A DNA stretch of 51,762 bases from Sporomusa silvacetica DSM 10669 (lineage in GTDB: Bacteria; Bacillota; Negativicutes; Sporomusales; Sporomusaceae), in contig NZ_LSLK01000083.1 in NCBI RefSeq assembly GCF_002257705.1, positions 1-51,762 on the forward strand, in the 5' to 3' direction. The notes beneath the pieces were generated by a model. That model saw only the letters and a program-made list of their open reading frames with translations, searched no databases and had not been told where the DNA came from. Numbering within the stretch: the first letter of the stretch is position 1; each line of letters starts with the position of its first letter. Below are positions 1 through 7,718 of this stretch, in pieces. A program made the translations under genes and the position numbers.

Positions 1-226
1 CCCTAAAAAGGGTATTCATCTCGATTATTGGGATACTTCTAAAAAGTCAAGTGTTTTTACGATTTCTCTAAATTTTTCTGGTCTTTAATCATTTACCTAT
101 TTGTTACAGTTAAGCTTTATGACATTGGACGGCAGACCGTGTGAAAACCTCTTAATATTTTACTGTAAAAAAGGTTTTTATCAAACCAAAACTGAAACCA
201 TCTGCCAATTAGTAATATTGAAATAT

Positions 227-271
227 AAAAAACGAGAACTAGTCTTATTTATGCTAAGGCTGTTCTCGTTT
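227..271 (-). terminator. Terminator of the AEP/HAD operon
   Basis: Arms AAACGAGAAC (230-239) and GTTCTCGTTT (262-271) pair perfectly, and the stem extends inward through 241-247 and 255-261 with one wobble. Read leftward, the hairpin ends in a run of T (complement of 227-232), so it is an intrinsic terminator for the minus-strand gene ending at 364. Nothing else is supported in bases 1-363; a short plus-strand reading frame at 101-307 has no ribosome site or protein character. Confidence 0.8.
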
Positions 272-363
272 CTTCTAAAGTCTTTTAAGAATTTCTTTCA
301 GTCCTAATATATTTATCGTCGGTTCCGTTCGGAGAAATCGGTGGTCCTGGAAACGCGAAATAA

Positions 364-1125
364 TCACACCAAAGAAATTGCTTTTGCCACTTCATTAAAC
401 GCCAGCAAAAATTGCTGCTCTGAAATTGTTTTATTTTTCATGTAATCGCTAAAATACTTCCAGGAATCCTCTTCATTTAGAACACCGTCTTTTGTCCGAA
501 TATGTGAAAAGAGCCCTGTTTTGATATGCCTTGATCCGAAAGCACGGAGTGATATAATCTTCACAAATCGTGGGTTTGGACTCATATTAATTTTAATAGA
601 ACGGTAATCATGATTACTATAATGCAAGGAAGCTAACGTTTTAGCCGAGATTCTTATCATAAAATCCAATAACAGCTGATTGGCTATCGGCTTTGCAAAA
701 CGGCACCACACGTGATAGCCACGTCCACTCTTAACATTGACTGCCTCTATGCCATGTTTTCCAAGATGCTGTTGTAAATAGTCTACGGCAAGCTCTATTT
801 CCGGTATAAGCTCGTTATTATTCCGTTTATAGTTATTGTCGATATTAAAACAAAGCGTGTTGTTTGCCGTTTCATCAAAATAAAGGCAGACATTATAAGC
901 TTGGTTTACATGCCCTTGCAGCAACCTTTGTTTATGATCCTCTGAGACATGTAACAACCTGTATTTATGGATAAGATTGTTTTCCATCTGAACATAATCC
1001 AACGTCGCATCATCTGCTGTCAGTTCTTTGATAAACTCAAACCCGTAATTTTTATTTTCTACTTTTACTTTATCTTTACACATGGTTTGATAGAATTCAT
1101 TTAGAAGTTCTACTCTTGTATCCAT
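364..1125 (-). CDS. Stand-alone archaeo-eukaryotic primase (AEP)-fold protein, possibly catalytically altered
   Basis: The 253-residue protein resembles the small-subunit primase (PriS/LigD-Pol) fold. Around residues 91-96 LCFNID matches motif I (hhhDhD), SGRGYH at 133-138 matches the motif II sxH nucleotide-binding site, and residues 199-205 (RHIKTGL) match the PriS tail 'SLHGKTGL'. Two usual metal-binding aspartates look like asparagine: motif I reads N-I-D, and the candidate motif III near residue 180 reads I-N-M. The protein is far shorter than multidomain primases and has no helicase or zinc domain. The start is preceded by GAGGAG, and the gene overlaps the HAD gene by 16 bases, so they are surely co-expressed. 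Role unknown: a primase or polymerase, or an inactive nucleotide or nucleic-acid binder. The fold call is by motif only. Confidence 0.65.
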   Translation of the reverse strand: MDTRVELLNEFYQTMCKDKVKVENKNYGFEFIKELTADDATLDYVQMENNLIHKYRLLHVSEDHKQRLLQGHVNQAYNVCLYFDETANNTLCFNIDNNYKRNNNELIPEIELAVDYLQQHLGKHGIEAVNVKSGRGYHVWCRFAKPIANQLLLDFMIRISAKTLASLHYSNHDYRSIKINMSPNPRFVKIISLRAFGSRHIKTGLFSHIRTKDGVLNEEDSWKYFSDYMKNKTISEQQFLLAFNEVAKAISLV

Positions 1126-1682
1126 TGTTTAATCTCCTCAAAGCGGGTAAACCCTTTGGCTGTTTGGGAAACAACTGAACTATGCTTGGCCATAAGGGGA
1201 TAATATATCTGGATGCCATAGCGCTCAGCGTAGGTAATATTTAATAGATCATCATCAATTAAATACGGAACACCCCATAATTTACAAAAAACAATTTTAT
1301 TTAAGGCCGTAATTAAGTAATCATAGGGAATATGATTATCCAGGAGCCATTTTTTAGTACATTCCCCAGTCAAACGCAAATTTCGCTTGGTACAAATAAC
1401 GATTTTCCAGCCATTAGCTTTTAACCAATTCATAAACTGCACGCCATCTGGGTTAGCTTGCGCCAAAGGATAACATTGCTCATGGATACGATGACGAAAA
1501 TCAGAAAACTTAGTTGTCAAAAATTCACTTTTAGCAAAAACATCGTGTTTTACCAGGTCAAGATAGTTATCAAATTCTTCGAGAGATAAGCCATAGGAAT
1601 CTTTAAATGCAAATGTGGATTTTGCTAAGGTATCCGAAAAATTATTTAACACATTATCAATATCAACAGCTATTACTTTCAT
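1110..1682 (-). CDS. HAD-family 5'(3')-deoxyribonucleotidase-like phosphatase
   Basis: The 190-residue protein has the HAD motifs in order: VDIDNVL at the N-terminus (nucleophile and acid/base aspartates D7 and D9), VICTKRN in the middle (motif II threonine) and YLIDDDLLN (motif IV aspartates). Size and layout fit the NT5C-type deoxynucleotidase family, which dephosphorylates nucleotides in the cytoplasm. An in-frame GTG lies nine bases upstream, but ATG at 1682 is chosen because it leaves a usable AGG-containing ribosome site and starts directly at the beta strand MKVIAVD. The gene overlaps the AEP gene and lies 57 bases after the sulfotransferase. A nucleotide substrate, perhaps a dNTP breakdown product or the 3',5'-bisphosphate released by the sulfotransferase, is inference from context. 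Confidence 0.7.
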   Translation of the reverse strand: MKVIAVDIDNVLNNFSDTLAKSTFAFKDSYGLSLEEFDNYLDLVKHDVFAKSEFLTTKFSDFRHRIHEQCYPLAQANPDGVQFMNWLKANGWKIVICTKRNLRLTGECTKKWLLDNHIPYDYLITALNKIVFCKLWGVPYLIDDDLLNITYAERYGIQIYYPLMAKHSSVVSQTAKGFTRFEEIKQWIQE

Positions 1683-1739
1683 ATAACACACCTATCTCTA
1701 TTCAACGGTTTTCCCTGTTTTATTTTGTTTTCCCGCCTT

Positions 1740-2600
1740 CTAAAAAAGAATCTCGTCTTGTTCCCCGAGGTAGCCGAAGCGCCGCATCACGGTCGCATGA
1801 TTTCTCACAATCTGTGAGATTTGGTCTGGGGTTAGTACGTTACGATAACTTCCCACTTTGCCTTCCCGGAAAAAAGCCACCATATTGGCAGGCTTCTCAC
1901 GAAAGCCCGCGCATTCTTCCTGCTGTTTTAAAGTCTTAAAATCAGCTCCGGTTATTGCCTGCTGGATTTCTTCCGAACCTGCGGGGAATCCAGCAAAAGC
2001 TGCTGCCATTGTGAAGGTCTCTAAAGGCTTGGCATGCATATCCTCATACCGAATCACTTTCACCGGGAATTTCGGTCCATTTGTCCAACTTTCCACATGA
2101 CTGCTCCAGGTCAGCAGCAGCTGCTTTAATTTGATATGCAGATGACGGGTACTACCAGAAAAACAATATTTTGGATCGCCCATATGTTCAATCGCGGTGT
2201 CTACATCACACCCAAGATGATAGGCCAAGGACACTGCCGTATCCAGGGGGTTTCGAATAATATATATGGCACCATTGCAGCCGATTGTAGGGATAAGGGG
2301 CTTTCCATCCGCCAGAAAAGTATAGGCATCATGTATTTTTATATACAAAGGCTTGGGGGCTTGAGCAGCCATATAGGCATATACTTTGGGACGCAAGGCA
2401 TCGATTTCTTCCGCAGTCAAATCGGAAGCCTCTATCCCTAGTATATAGTCAAAAATGCTTCGCAAACTGGCAGTTCCGTCTGTTTTTAGGCTATTGATAT
2501 CTATCGAATCTTTATTTGTGCATAGTAAATGGCTAAGGAAGGTGCGGAACCAGGTATTTCCCGATTTGGGGTAAGAGGCCAGCCAAAAGATACCTGTCAT
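1740..2600 (-). CDS. PAPS-dependent sulfotransferase
   Basis: The 286-residue protein starts with the 5'-phosphosulfate loop YPKSGNTW (residues 10-17), the hallmark of cytosolic-type sulfotransferases. It continues with IIRNPLDTAVS (the 3'-phosphate-binding region) and VIRYEDM, and ends with a REGKVGSYRN segment like the C-terminal GxxGxWK PAPS motif. It should move a sulfuryl group from PAPS to a hydroxyl or amine acceptor, which is unknown here. Its start overlaps the stop of the upstream kinase-like gene by four bases, so the two are translationally coupled and likely act on the same molecule. No glycosyltransferase or peptide-precursor gene is visible beside them. Confidence 0.85.
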   Translation of the reverse strand: MTGIFWLASYPKSGNTWFRTFLSHLLCTNKDSIDINSLKTDGTASLRSIFDYILGIEASDLTAEEIDALRPKVYAYMAAQAPKPLYIKIHDAYTFLADGKPLIPTIGCNGAIYIIRNPLDTAVSLAYHLGCDVDTAIEHMGDPKYCFSGSTRHLHIKLKQLLLTWSSHVESWTNGPKFPVKVIRYEDMHAKPLETFTMAAAFAGFPAGSEEIQQAITGADFKTLKQQEECAGFREKPANMVAFFREGKVGSYRNVLTPDQISQIVRNHATVMRRFGYLGEQDEILF

Positions 2601-3502
2601 AAGCCTACCTCCTCCTCAAGCCGATTTACTAGATCATCTAACCAAAAACCATCCATAGGGTAACAGATGCGGAAGGTGTCAACAGCGTTCGCAAGTTGGC
2701 TGCATTGCTTTAGATGGGCTGGCCGTCCGCCATTGCCCGATAAAAACCAGTAACGATAGGTGTTAGTGTCGATTGTCGCGATTTTCTCTGAATCTGTTAA
2801 TTTGAGCAGTTGAACTTCTTCCGTATTATCGCGGGTCAATTGACAGAACCACCTCAGCGGCACAGCTTTCGCGGAAAACATCCTATCCAGCGGAAGCTGA
2901 TACTTTTCCAAACTTTTACGCACACGTGGCAACAAAGTAATATCCTCTCCCAGTTCTTCCACCGCGTCTGCCCAGAGCTTGAGCCGGGGATGACCTGGGA
3001 CAATTTCTGGCTGCCCTTTGTTGGATAACGAAAGCACACATACCTCATCAGTCAGAAATTGATAATTTTTTTTACATAGCATACCTGCCAAGGTAGATTT
3101 GCCAACCCCGGAGTCACCACTGAGAATAATTCCCTGACCGTTAATTGCCACTGCAGCACCATGCAGAACAAACTGCCCCCGCAACTGCAGTAATGCGCCT
3201 AATACAGGTCCCAGTAGAAATACTTGCACATCAGCATCAGCAGCAGTTACAAATGGTTCCACGATAATTTCACGTCCATTGATTATATAGTAGCGGGCCA
3301 CTCCGTCCAGGTTGAGTAAAAATTCCCCAGGGGCAACCTGAAAAAGTATAGCATTAATAAATGCATTTTCCAGAGAGGCTGGCACAGCGCCATACCGTAT
3401 TACTACATCTGGCGAGCCTTTCCCCTCTGCAAGGCCCGGCAAATAAAAATCCGAAGCGATAGTTAACCCATAGGCCTTATAGAGAAATTGCTTCCAGCTC
3501 AT
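2597..3502 (-). CDS. HPr kinase-like P-loop protein
   Basis: The 301-residue protein carries a Walker A loop GDSGVGKST at 129-137, just after FVLHGAAV (about 111-118), the arrangement seen in the C-terminal kinase domain of HprK. A TDEV motif follows at 151-154. The N-terminal 100 residues do not look like the HprK regulatory domain. Such HprK-like proteins occur in biosynthetic clusters, for example as kinases in some lasso-peptide loci, and are not the global catabolite-repression kinase. It is the first gene of the minus-strand run; its start (SD-like GGGAAGAA) lies only 24 bases after the terminator of the preceding two-component operon, so its promoter is not obvious. Target unknown; kinase activity is inferred from the fold. 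Confidence 0.7.
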   Translation of the reverse strand: MSWKQFLYKAYGLTIASDFYLPGLAEGKGSPDVVIRYGAVPASLENAFINAILFQVAPGEFLLNLDGVARYYIINGREIIVEPFVTAADADVQVFLLGPVLGALLQLRGQFVLHGAAVAINGQGIILSGDSGVGKSTLAGMLCKKNYQFLTDEVCVLSLSNKGQPEIVPGHPRLKLWADAVEELGEDITLLPRVRKSLEKYQLPLDRMFSAKAVPLRWFCQLTRDNTEEVQLLKLTDSEKIATIDTNTYRYWFLSGNGGRPAHLKQCSQLANAVDTFRICYPMDGFWLDDLVNRLEEEVGL

Positions 3503-3520
3503 TTCTTCCCAACTTCCATT

Positions 3521-3561
3521 GATAAAAAGACTACCAAGCCCAACCAGGTTTGGTAGTCTTT
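3521..3561 (-). terminator. Terminator of the two-component operon
   Basis: A 12-bp perfect stem, AAAGACTACCAA (3526-3537) with its complement at 3550-3561, is followed on the minus strand by five T. It ends the response-regulator transcript and lies just upstream of the HprK-like gene. Confidence 0.9.
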
Positions 3562-3569
3562 ACTATAAC

Positions 3570-4253
3570 TTAATTCGCAGCCAAGGACTCTTTTTCTTTA
3601 TGTAGATAATAGCCTACGCCCCAAACCGTTTTAAGATTAGAGAGTTTGAGTTTTTTGCGCAGGTAATGAATATAGAGATTGACAGTGGTAAATTCAGCTT
3701 CTGAAAAGTAGCCCCATACCTTTTGGATGATTTGCTCCTTGGTTACTACATGACCATAGTTACGGATCAACAATTCTAACAGCTGGGACTCCTTGAGAGT
3801 TAACTGAATTACTTCATTGCCTTTTAGTACTTGGCAACGCAGTGGGTTTAAGATAAGGTTGTCGGCAGTGAGCACATTTTCTGTTATTGCTCCGCCGCGA
3901 CGACGGGTTAAGGCTTTGAGGCGTGCCAGTAACTCAACCGAGTAAAAGGGCTTAATCAAGTAATCATCGGCGCCTGCATCCAGGCCCTCTGCCCGGTCTT
4001 CAGGAGAATCCTTGGCAGTTAAAAAGATAACCGGGGTATCATGTCCCAGGCTGCGAAATTCCTTTAGCAGGGAAATGCCATCCTGGGAAGGCAGCATGCG
4101 GTCTAGTACCATAATGTCATAGATGTCAGTACAAGCCATTTCCAGACCTGTTTGGCCATCTAGTGCAGCATCCACTACGAAGCCATTCTTTCTCAATAAG
4201 TGCGATAATGAGTCAACTAGTTTGCTTTCGTCTTCTACGAGCAGTAGTTTCAT
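3570..4253 (-). CDS. OmpR/PhoB-family response regulator
   Basis: The 227-residue protein has an N-terminal receiver domain with acidic pair E7-D8 and phospho-acceptor D51 in VLDRMLPS, threonine in VIFLTAKD and lysine in LIKPF. A C-terminal winged helix of the OmpR type follows (TLKESQLLELLI, TVNLYIHYLRKKL, TVWGVGYYL). It should bind DNA after phosphorylation by the histidine kinase encoded 120 bases upstream. The gap between the genes contains a near copy of the palindromic sequence that precedes the kinase gene, suggesting shared control. Target genes cannot be named from sequence. Confidence 0.95.
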   Translation of the reverse strand: MKLLLVEDESKLVDSLSHLLRKNGFVVDAALDGQTGLEMACTDIYDIMVLDRMLPSQDGISLLKEFRSLGHDTPVIFLTAKDSPEDRAEGLDAGADDYLIKPFYSVELLARLKALTRRRGGAITENVLTADNLILNPLRCQVLKGNEVIQLTLKESQLLELLIRNYGHVVTKEQIIQKVWGYFSEAEFTTVNLYIHYLRKKLKLSNLKTVWGVGYYLHKEKESLAAN

Positions 4254-4269
4254 TTACTACACCCTTTGT

Positions 4270-4310
4270 AACCACAGCCTTGTGAAAATTTCACCATCCT
4301 TGGTATCTCT
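4270..4310 (-). promoter_or_regulatory. Second copy of the two-component leader motif
   Basis: CACAGCCTTGTGAA at 4273-4286 repeats the core of the palindrome at 5684-5699, and similarity continues through CCATCC.TGG about ten bases further on. In the RNA it would lie just upstream of the response-regulator start. It may be an operator for the encoded regulator or an RNA hairpin. Confidence 0.45.
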
Positions 4311-4373
4311 ATAAGTTATTATGACAGATAGATATTGGAAATTTATTTAGTTTAAATAAATATTTGAAAAGAA

Positions 4374-5666
4374 TTAAACACTGGGTTTATAGGGAAGTTG
4401 AACTGTAAAGATTGTTCCTTCCCCAGGAATACTGGTCACAGTAATTGAGCCGCCATGACTTTCAACGATCCATTTGGCAATAGATAGTCCGAGTCCTGAA
4501 CCGCCCTTGTTTCGCGATTTATCTACTTGGTAGAAACGATCAAAAATTTTATTCAAATGTTCAGCTGCAATGCCTTCCCCGGAGTCGGAAACGGTTAGAA
4601 AAATTTTACTGCCTGCTTGTGACAAGGCAACTGAGATTTTGCCACCAGGAGCCGTGTGACGACTGGCATTATCCAGCAGGATAGCAATGACCTGTTTTAG
4701 CTGGGTTTCGTCGCCATAAACTTCTATAGCAGAGCTTGCGTGCACCTCGAGCGCTAAAGAATTTTGCTGAGCTACGGCCTCAAACGGAGCTACTGTCTGT
4801 CTGAGAGTTGCATCTAAGGAAATTAGTTGTTTTTTGAGCGGTTGCTGCGTGGAATCGGCTCTGGCCAAAAATAGGAGGGAATTAACAAGGTTTTTCATAC
4901 AGATGCTTTCCTCCTGGATGTTATTGAGCCATTTGCTTTGACTGGCTACCGTTTCGTCGAGGCTGTCCTGGACAATATCCAGATTGGTTTGAATAATGGT
5001 CAGCGGTGTGCGCAATTCATGGGACGCATCAGAAAGAAAATCATGCTGTTGCCGCCAGGCTTTTTTTATGGGAACCATAGCGCGGTTGGCCATGTAGAAG
5101 CTGGCACCAAAGGAAAGGATTGCACAGACCAGGCCGACAGCAAGGAGGGTTGTCAATACCAGTTGCAGCATGTTGGTTTCTTGGGCTAGATCATGGAAAA
5201 CGATTACAGTGCCATACTGGTTGTCCAACGGGGTTTTAAGATAGGTATAGGTTGTTTCTTCTAATATAACGGTGTCCTGATTGGCGGTCGCCTGCAAAGC
5301 CTGTTTGGTAAGTGCTGTCAGGCGGCTTGCATCAAGGGGCTGATTAGAGGACTGAAAGGTAATAGCACCCTCAGGTGAAGTTTTAACAAAGAAGAAATTA
5401 GGTCCGGGCGGAGGCCCCGGGGGTGAAATCGGTGGCGGTACAGGCGGAAGAGGACGGGGATCGCTGCCTGTACCACCAGGCCGCTGCGGCAAATCGCTGA
5501 TTATCCCTGCTTGAATATCAGCGGCAATTCTTTGCAATCCGGCGTTGGTATGTTTGCTCATATCGATTTTGGCAAAGAAGTAGGTGCCGCAAATAAGCAA
5601 AAAGAACAGGGCTAACATGATTGCAACGTTAATTAAGGTAAGTTTAAGGCGCAGCTTCTGAAACAT
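4374..5666 (-). CDS. Membrane sensor histidine kinase with a proline-rich external loop
   Basis: The 430-residue protein has one membrane segment at about 10-33, an external sensor region to about 165, a second membrane segment at about 167-192, and a cytoplasmic kinase. The H-box reads SDASHELRTPLT with H216. The N-box (QVIAILLDNASRH), G1 (DSGEGI) and G2 (GGSGLGLSI) boxes follow. The sensor is unusual in having a stretch (residues 69-90) made almost wholly of proline, glycine and serine, which looks like a spacer or a site for protein contact. There is no clear HAMP domain. It pairs with the response regulator just downstream. Signal unknown; a cell-envelope signal is plausible but not shown. 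Confidence 0.93.
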   Translation of the reverse strand: MFQKLRLKLTLINVAIMLALFFLLICGTYFFAKIDMSKHTNAGLQRIAADIQAGIISDLPQRPGGTGSDPRPLPPVPPPISPPGPPPGPNFFFVKTSPEGAITFQSSNQPLDASRLTALTKQALQATANQDTVILEETTYTYLKTPLDNQYGTVIVFHDLAQETNMLQLVLTTLLAVGLVCAILSFGASFYMANRAMVPIKKAWRQQHDFLSDASHELRTPLTIIQTNLDIVQDSLDETVASQSKWLNNIQEESICMKNLVNSLLFLARADSTQQPLKKQLISLDATLRQTVAPFEAVAQQNSLALEVHASSAIEVYGDETQLKQVIAILLDNASRHTAPGGKISVALSQAGSKIFLTVSDSGEGIAAEHLNKIFDRFYQVDKSRNKGGSGLGLSIAKWIVESHGGSITVTSIPGEGTIFTVQLPYKPSV

Positions 5667-5683
5667 ACTGTAGAACTCCTTTA

Positions 5684-5699
5684 TTCACAGCCTTGTGAA
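5684..5699. promoter_or_regulatory. 16-bp palindrome upstream of the histidine kinase
   Basis: TTCACAGCCTTGTGAA is a palindrome with arms TTCACA and TGTGAA. It sits about ten bases upstream of the kinase ribosome site (AAAGGAG on the minus strand). A near copy precedes the partner regulator gene, at 4273-4286. Confidence 0.5.
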
Positions 5700-6030
5700 G
5701 AGTACCCATCCGTGGAAATATATATTCATTTTCTCAAATAAATATTAAAAAAATGTTGTTTCCTGTTAATGATTTACCAATAATTTGTCGAAAAACCCCC
5801 TAGTATATTGTAAAGCATGTAAGGGCTTTTTGCCAAGTATTGCATAAAATTAATCCCCAACAAATAAAATATTTGAAATGAAATTCCACATTATGAAATA
5901 TTGTAGCTGAGCGTTAAAGTGCGGAAGGATATTGATAGTAGAGAGCGTATAATATATAGCATAAAATAGCATTTCGTTTCACGATGTGGGACAGTCGAGC
6001 AATGCTAGCAGCATACTAGGAGGAGATCAT
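5700..6030 (+). promoter_or_regulatory. Intergenic control region for kduI and the divergent histidine kinase, with possible KdgR sites
   Basis: On the plus strand TATAAT at 5948-5953 is a good -10 box without a clear -35. TGAAATGAAAT at 5874-5884 and its inverted relative ATTTCGTTTCA at 5971-5981 flank this box. Paired TGAAAY-type half sites around a promoter fit an IclR/KdgR operator, and kdgR is in the same operon. A strong ribosome site AGGAGGAG lies before ATG 6031. The operator call is inference. Confidence 0.4.
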
Positions 6031-6858
6031 ATGGAAGTCAGACATTCTGTTCATCCGGAGGATGTAAAACGATTAACTACCGAGGAACTCAGAGAGCGTT
6101 TTTTAATTCAGGGATTATTTCAGCCTGATGAAATTAAAATGGTATATAGCCATGTTGACCGCATGATTGCTGGCAGCGCCTGCCCTATCAAGCCCTTAGC
6201 GCTTAGTGTTGGCAGGGAATTGGGCGTAAGCTATTTTTTGGAAAGAAGAGAATTAGGCATAATCAATATTGGCGGCGCTGGCGTGGTCCAGGTAGATGGG
6301 GTCCAATATAAGCTTGATAGCACAGATGCTCTTTATGTAGGCATGGGTGCCCAAGAGATTATTTTTACAAGTGATGATACCCAGAAACCGGCTAAATTTT
6401 ATCTTAACAGTGCGCCGGCCCACACTACCTATCCGACTGTTAAAATTGAACGTAAGAGCATTACCCCGGCTCACCTCGGCTCGATCCAAAGTTCAAATGA
6501 AAGAAATATCTACAAATATATTGAACCCAATACTGTCAAGAGTTGCCAATTGGTAATGGGTATGACTGTCTTAGAACCAGGGAACATGTGGAATAGTATG
6601 CCTTGCCATACGCATGACCGCCGGATGGAAGTATATCTTTATTTCAACCTGCCGGAAGAGGCTGCGATGTTCCATTTCATGGGCGAACCTACTCAGACAC
6701 GTCATATTGTCCTCAAAAATGAAGAGGCTGTCATTTCTCCCAGCTGGTCCATCCATGCGGGTGTAGCTACCAGTTGTTATACCTTTATCTGGGGTATGGC
6801 AGGAGAAAACCAAACCTTTGATGATATGGATCATGTTGCTATGCAGGATTTACGCTAA
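6031..6858 (+). CDS. kduI: 5-keto-4-deoxyuronate isomerase KduI
   Basis: The 275-residue cupin enzyme interconverts 5-keto-4-deoxyuronate and 2,5-diketo-3-deoxygluconate in breakdown of unsaturated uronates from pectin or similar polymers. The metal site is visible in PCHTHDRRMEVYLYF (H193, H195, E200) and SWSIHAGV (H242). Length matches the family (about 278). ATG 6031 is chosen because AGGAGGAG precedes it by a few bases; an upstream in-frame extension to 5986 lacks such a site. It is followed 27 bases later by kduD, and then by an IclR regulator, a standard catabolic arrangement. No lyase or transporter gene is in the window. Confidence 0.95.
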   Translation: MEVRHSVHPEDVKRLTTEELRERFLIQGLFQPDEIKMVYSHVDRMIAGSACPIKPLALSVGRELGVSYFLERRELGIINIGGAGVVQVDGVQYKLDSTDALYVGMGAQEIIFTSDDTQKPAKFYLNSAPAHTTYPTVKIERKSITPAHLGSIQSSNERNIYKYIEPNTVKSCQLVMGMTVLEPGNMWNSMPCHTHDRRMEVYLYFNLPEEAAMFHFMGEPTQTRHIVLKNEEAVISPSWSIHAGVATSCYTFIWGMAGENQTFDDMDHVAMQDLR

Positions 6859-6885
6859 AAAACAGATAAAAGGTGGCGTTTGCAG

Positions 6886-7635
6886 ATGTTTGATTTGACA
6901 GGAAAAGTAGCGATTGTTACCGGCGGTTCTGTGGGTTTAGGCCAAGGCATGGCTATTGGCCTGGCACAGGCGGGAGCCGATATTATCAGCGCTGGGATCG
7001 GTGATCACTCTGAGACCGGAAAAAAAGTAACTGCTGCCGGGCGTAGGTTTTTGGCCATTGATGCCGACTTGTTCAGTACGGAGCCGATTCAAGGTGTGAT
7101 TGACAAGGCGGTAGCTGAGTTCGGCCATATTGATATTCTTGTTAATAATGCTGGCATTATCCGCCGGGCCGCTGCGGTAGACTTCACTGAAAAAGACTGG
7201 GATGATGTAATGAACATCAATGTTAAAACTGTCTTTTTCTTCTGTCAGGCGGCGGCCAAACAATTTATTAAGCAAGAGACAGGTGGCAAAATTATTAATA
7301 TTGCCTCGATGCTGTCTTACCAGGGCGGTATTCGGGTACCTTCCTATACGGCTAGCAAGAGCGGCATTATGGGGATAACCCGTTTAATGGCCAACGAATG
7401 GGCGAAACACAATATTAATGTTAATGCTATTGCGCCTGGGTATATGGCTACAGCCAATACGGCGCCACTACGTGCCGATCAGCAGCGCAGTGCTGATATT
7501 TTGGACCGGATACCGGCTGGACGGTGGGGAACACCGGTTGACTTGGCTGGCCCGGTAGTTTTCCTGGCAGCATCAGCTTCAGATTATGTAAATGGTTATA
7601 CGGTAGCTGTCGATGGTGGCTGGTTAGCTAGATAG
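6886..7635 (+). CDS. kduD: 2-dehydro-3-deoxy-D-gluconate 5-dehydrogenase KduD
   Basis: The 249-residue short-chain dehydrogenase has the NAD-binding TGGSVGLG at 13-20, the NNAG motif, catalytic serine in INIASML, and the YTASK pair. It oxidoreduces 2,5-diketo-3-deoxygluconate to 2-keto-3-deoxygluconate, the step after KduI. ATG 6886 is preferred over the in-frame TTG at 6880 because the AGGTGG site at 6871-6876 is then nine bases away. Position directly after kduI makes the substrate assignment firm despite the breadth of this enzyme family. Confidence 0.93.
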   Translation: MFDLTGKVAIVTGGSVGLGQGMAIGLAQAGADIISAGIGDHSETGKKVTAAGRRFLAIDADLFSTEPIQGVIDKAVAEFGHIDILVNNAGIIRRAAAVDFTEKDWDDVMNINVKTVFFFCQAAAKQFIKQETGGKIINIASMLSYQGGIRVPSYTASKSGIMGITRLMANEWAKHNINVNAIAPGYMATANTAPLRADQQRSADILDRIPAGRWGTPVDLAGPVVFLAASASDYVNGYTVAVDGGWLAR

Positions 7636-7718
7636 GTATGGCAGTTATACTGACCCCAGCCTGCAGTAGTTTATAAATGAAAAGGATATTTGCAAGTGGA
7701 GAGTAGGAGTGGATATGG

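Noticed and set aside
101..307. 68-codon open frame on the plus strand
   Set aside because: No ribosome site, no protein-like composition, and it spans the terminator hairpin of the minus-strand operon.
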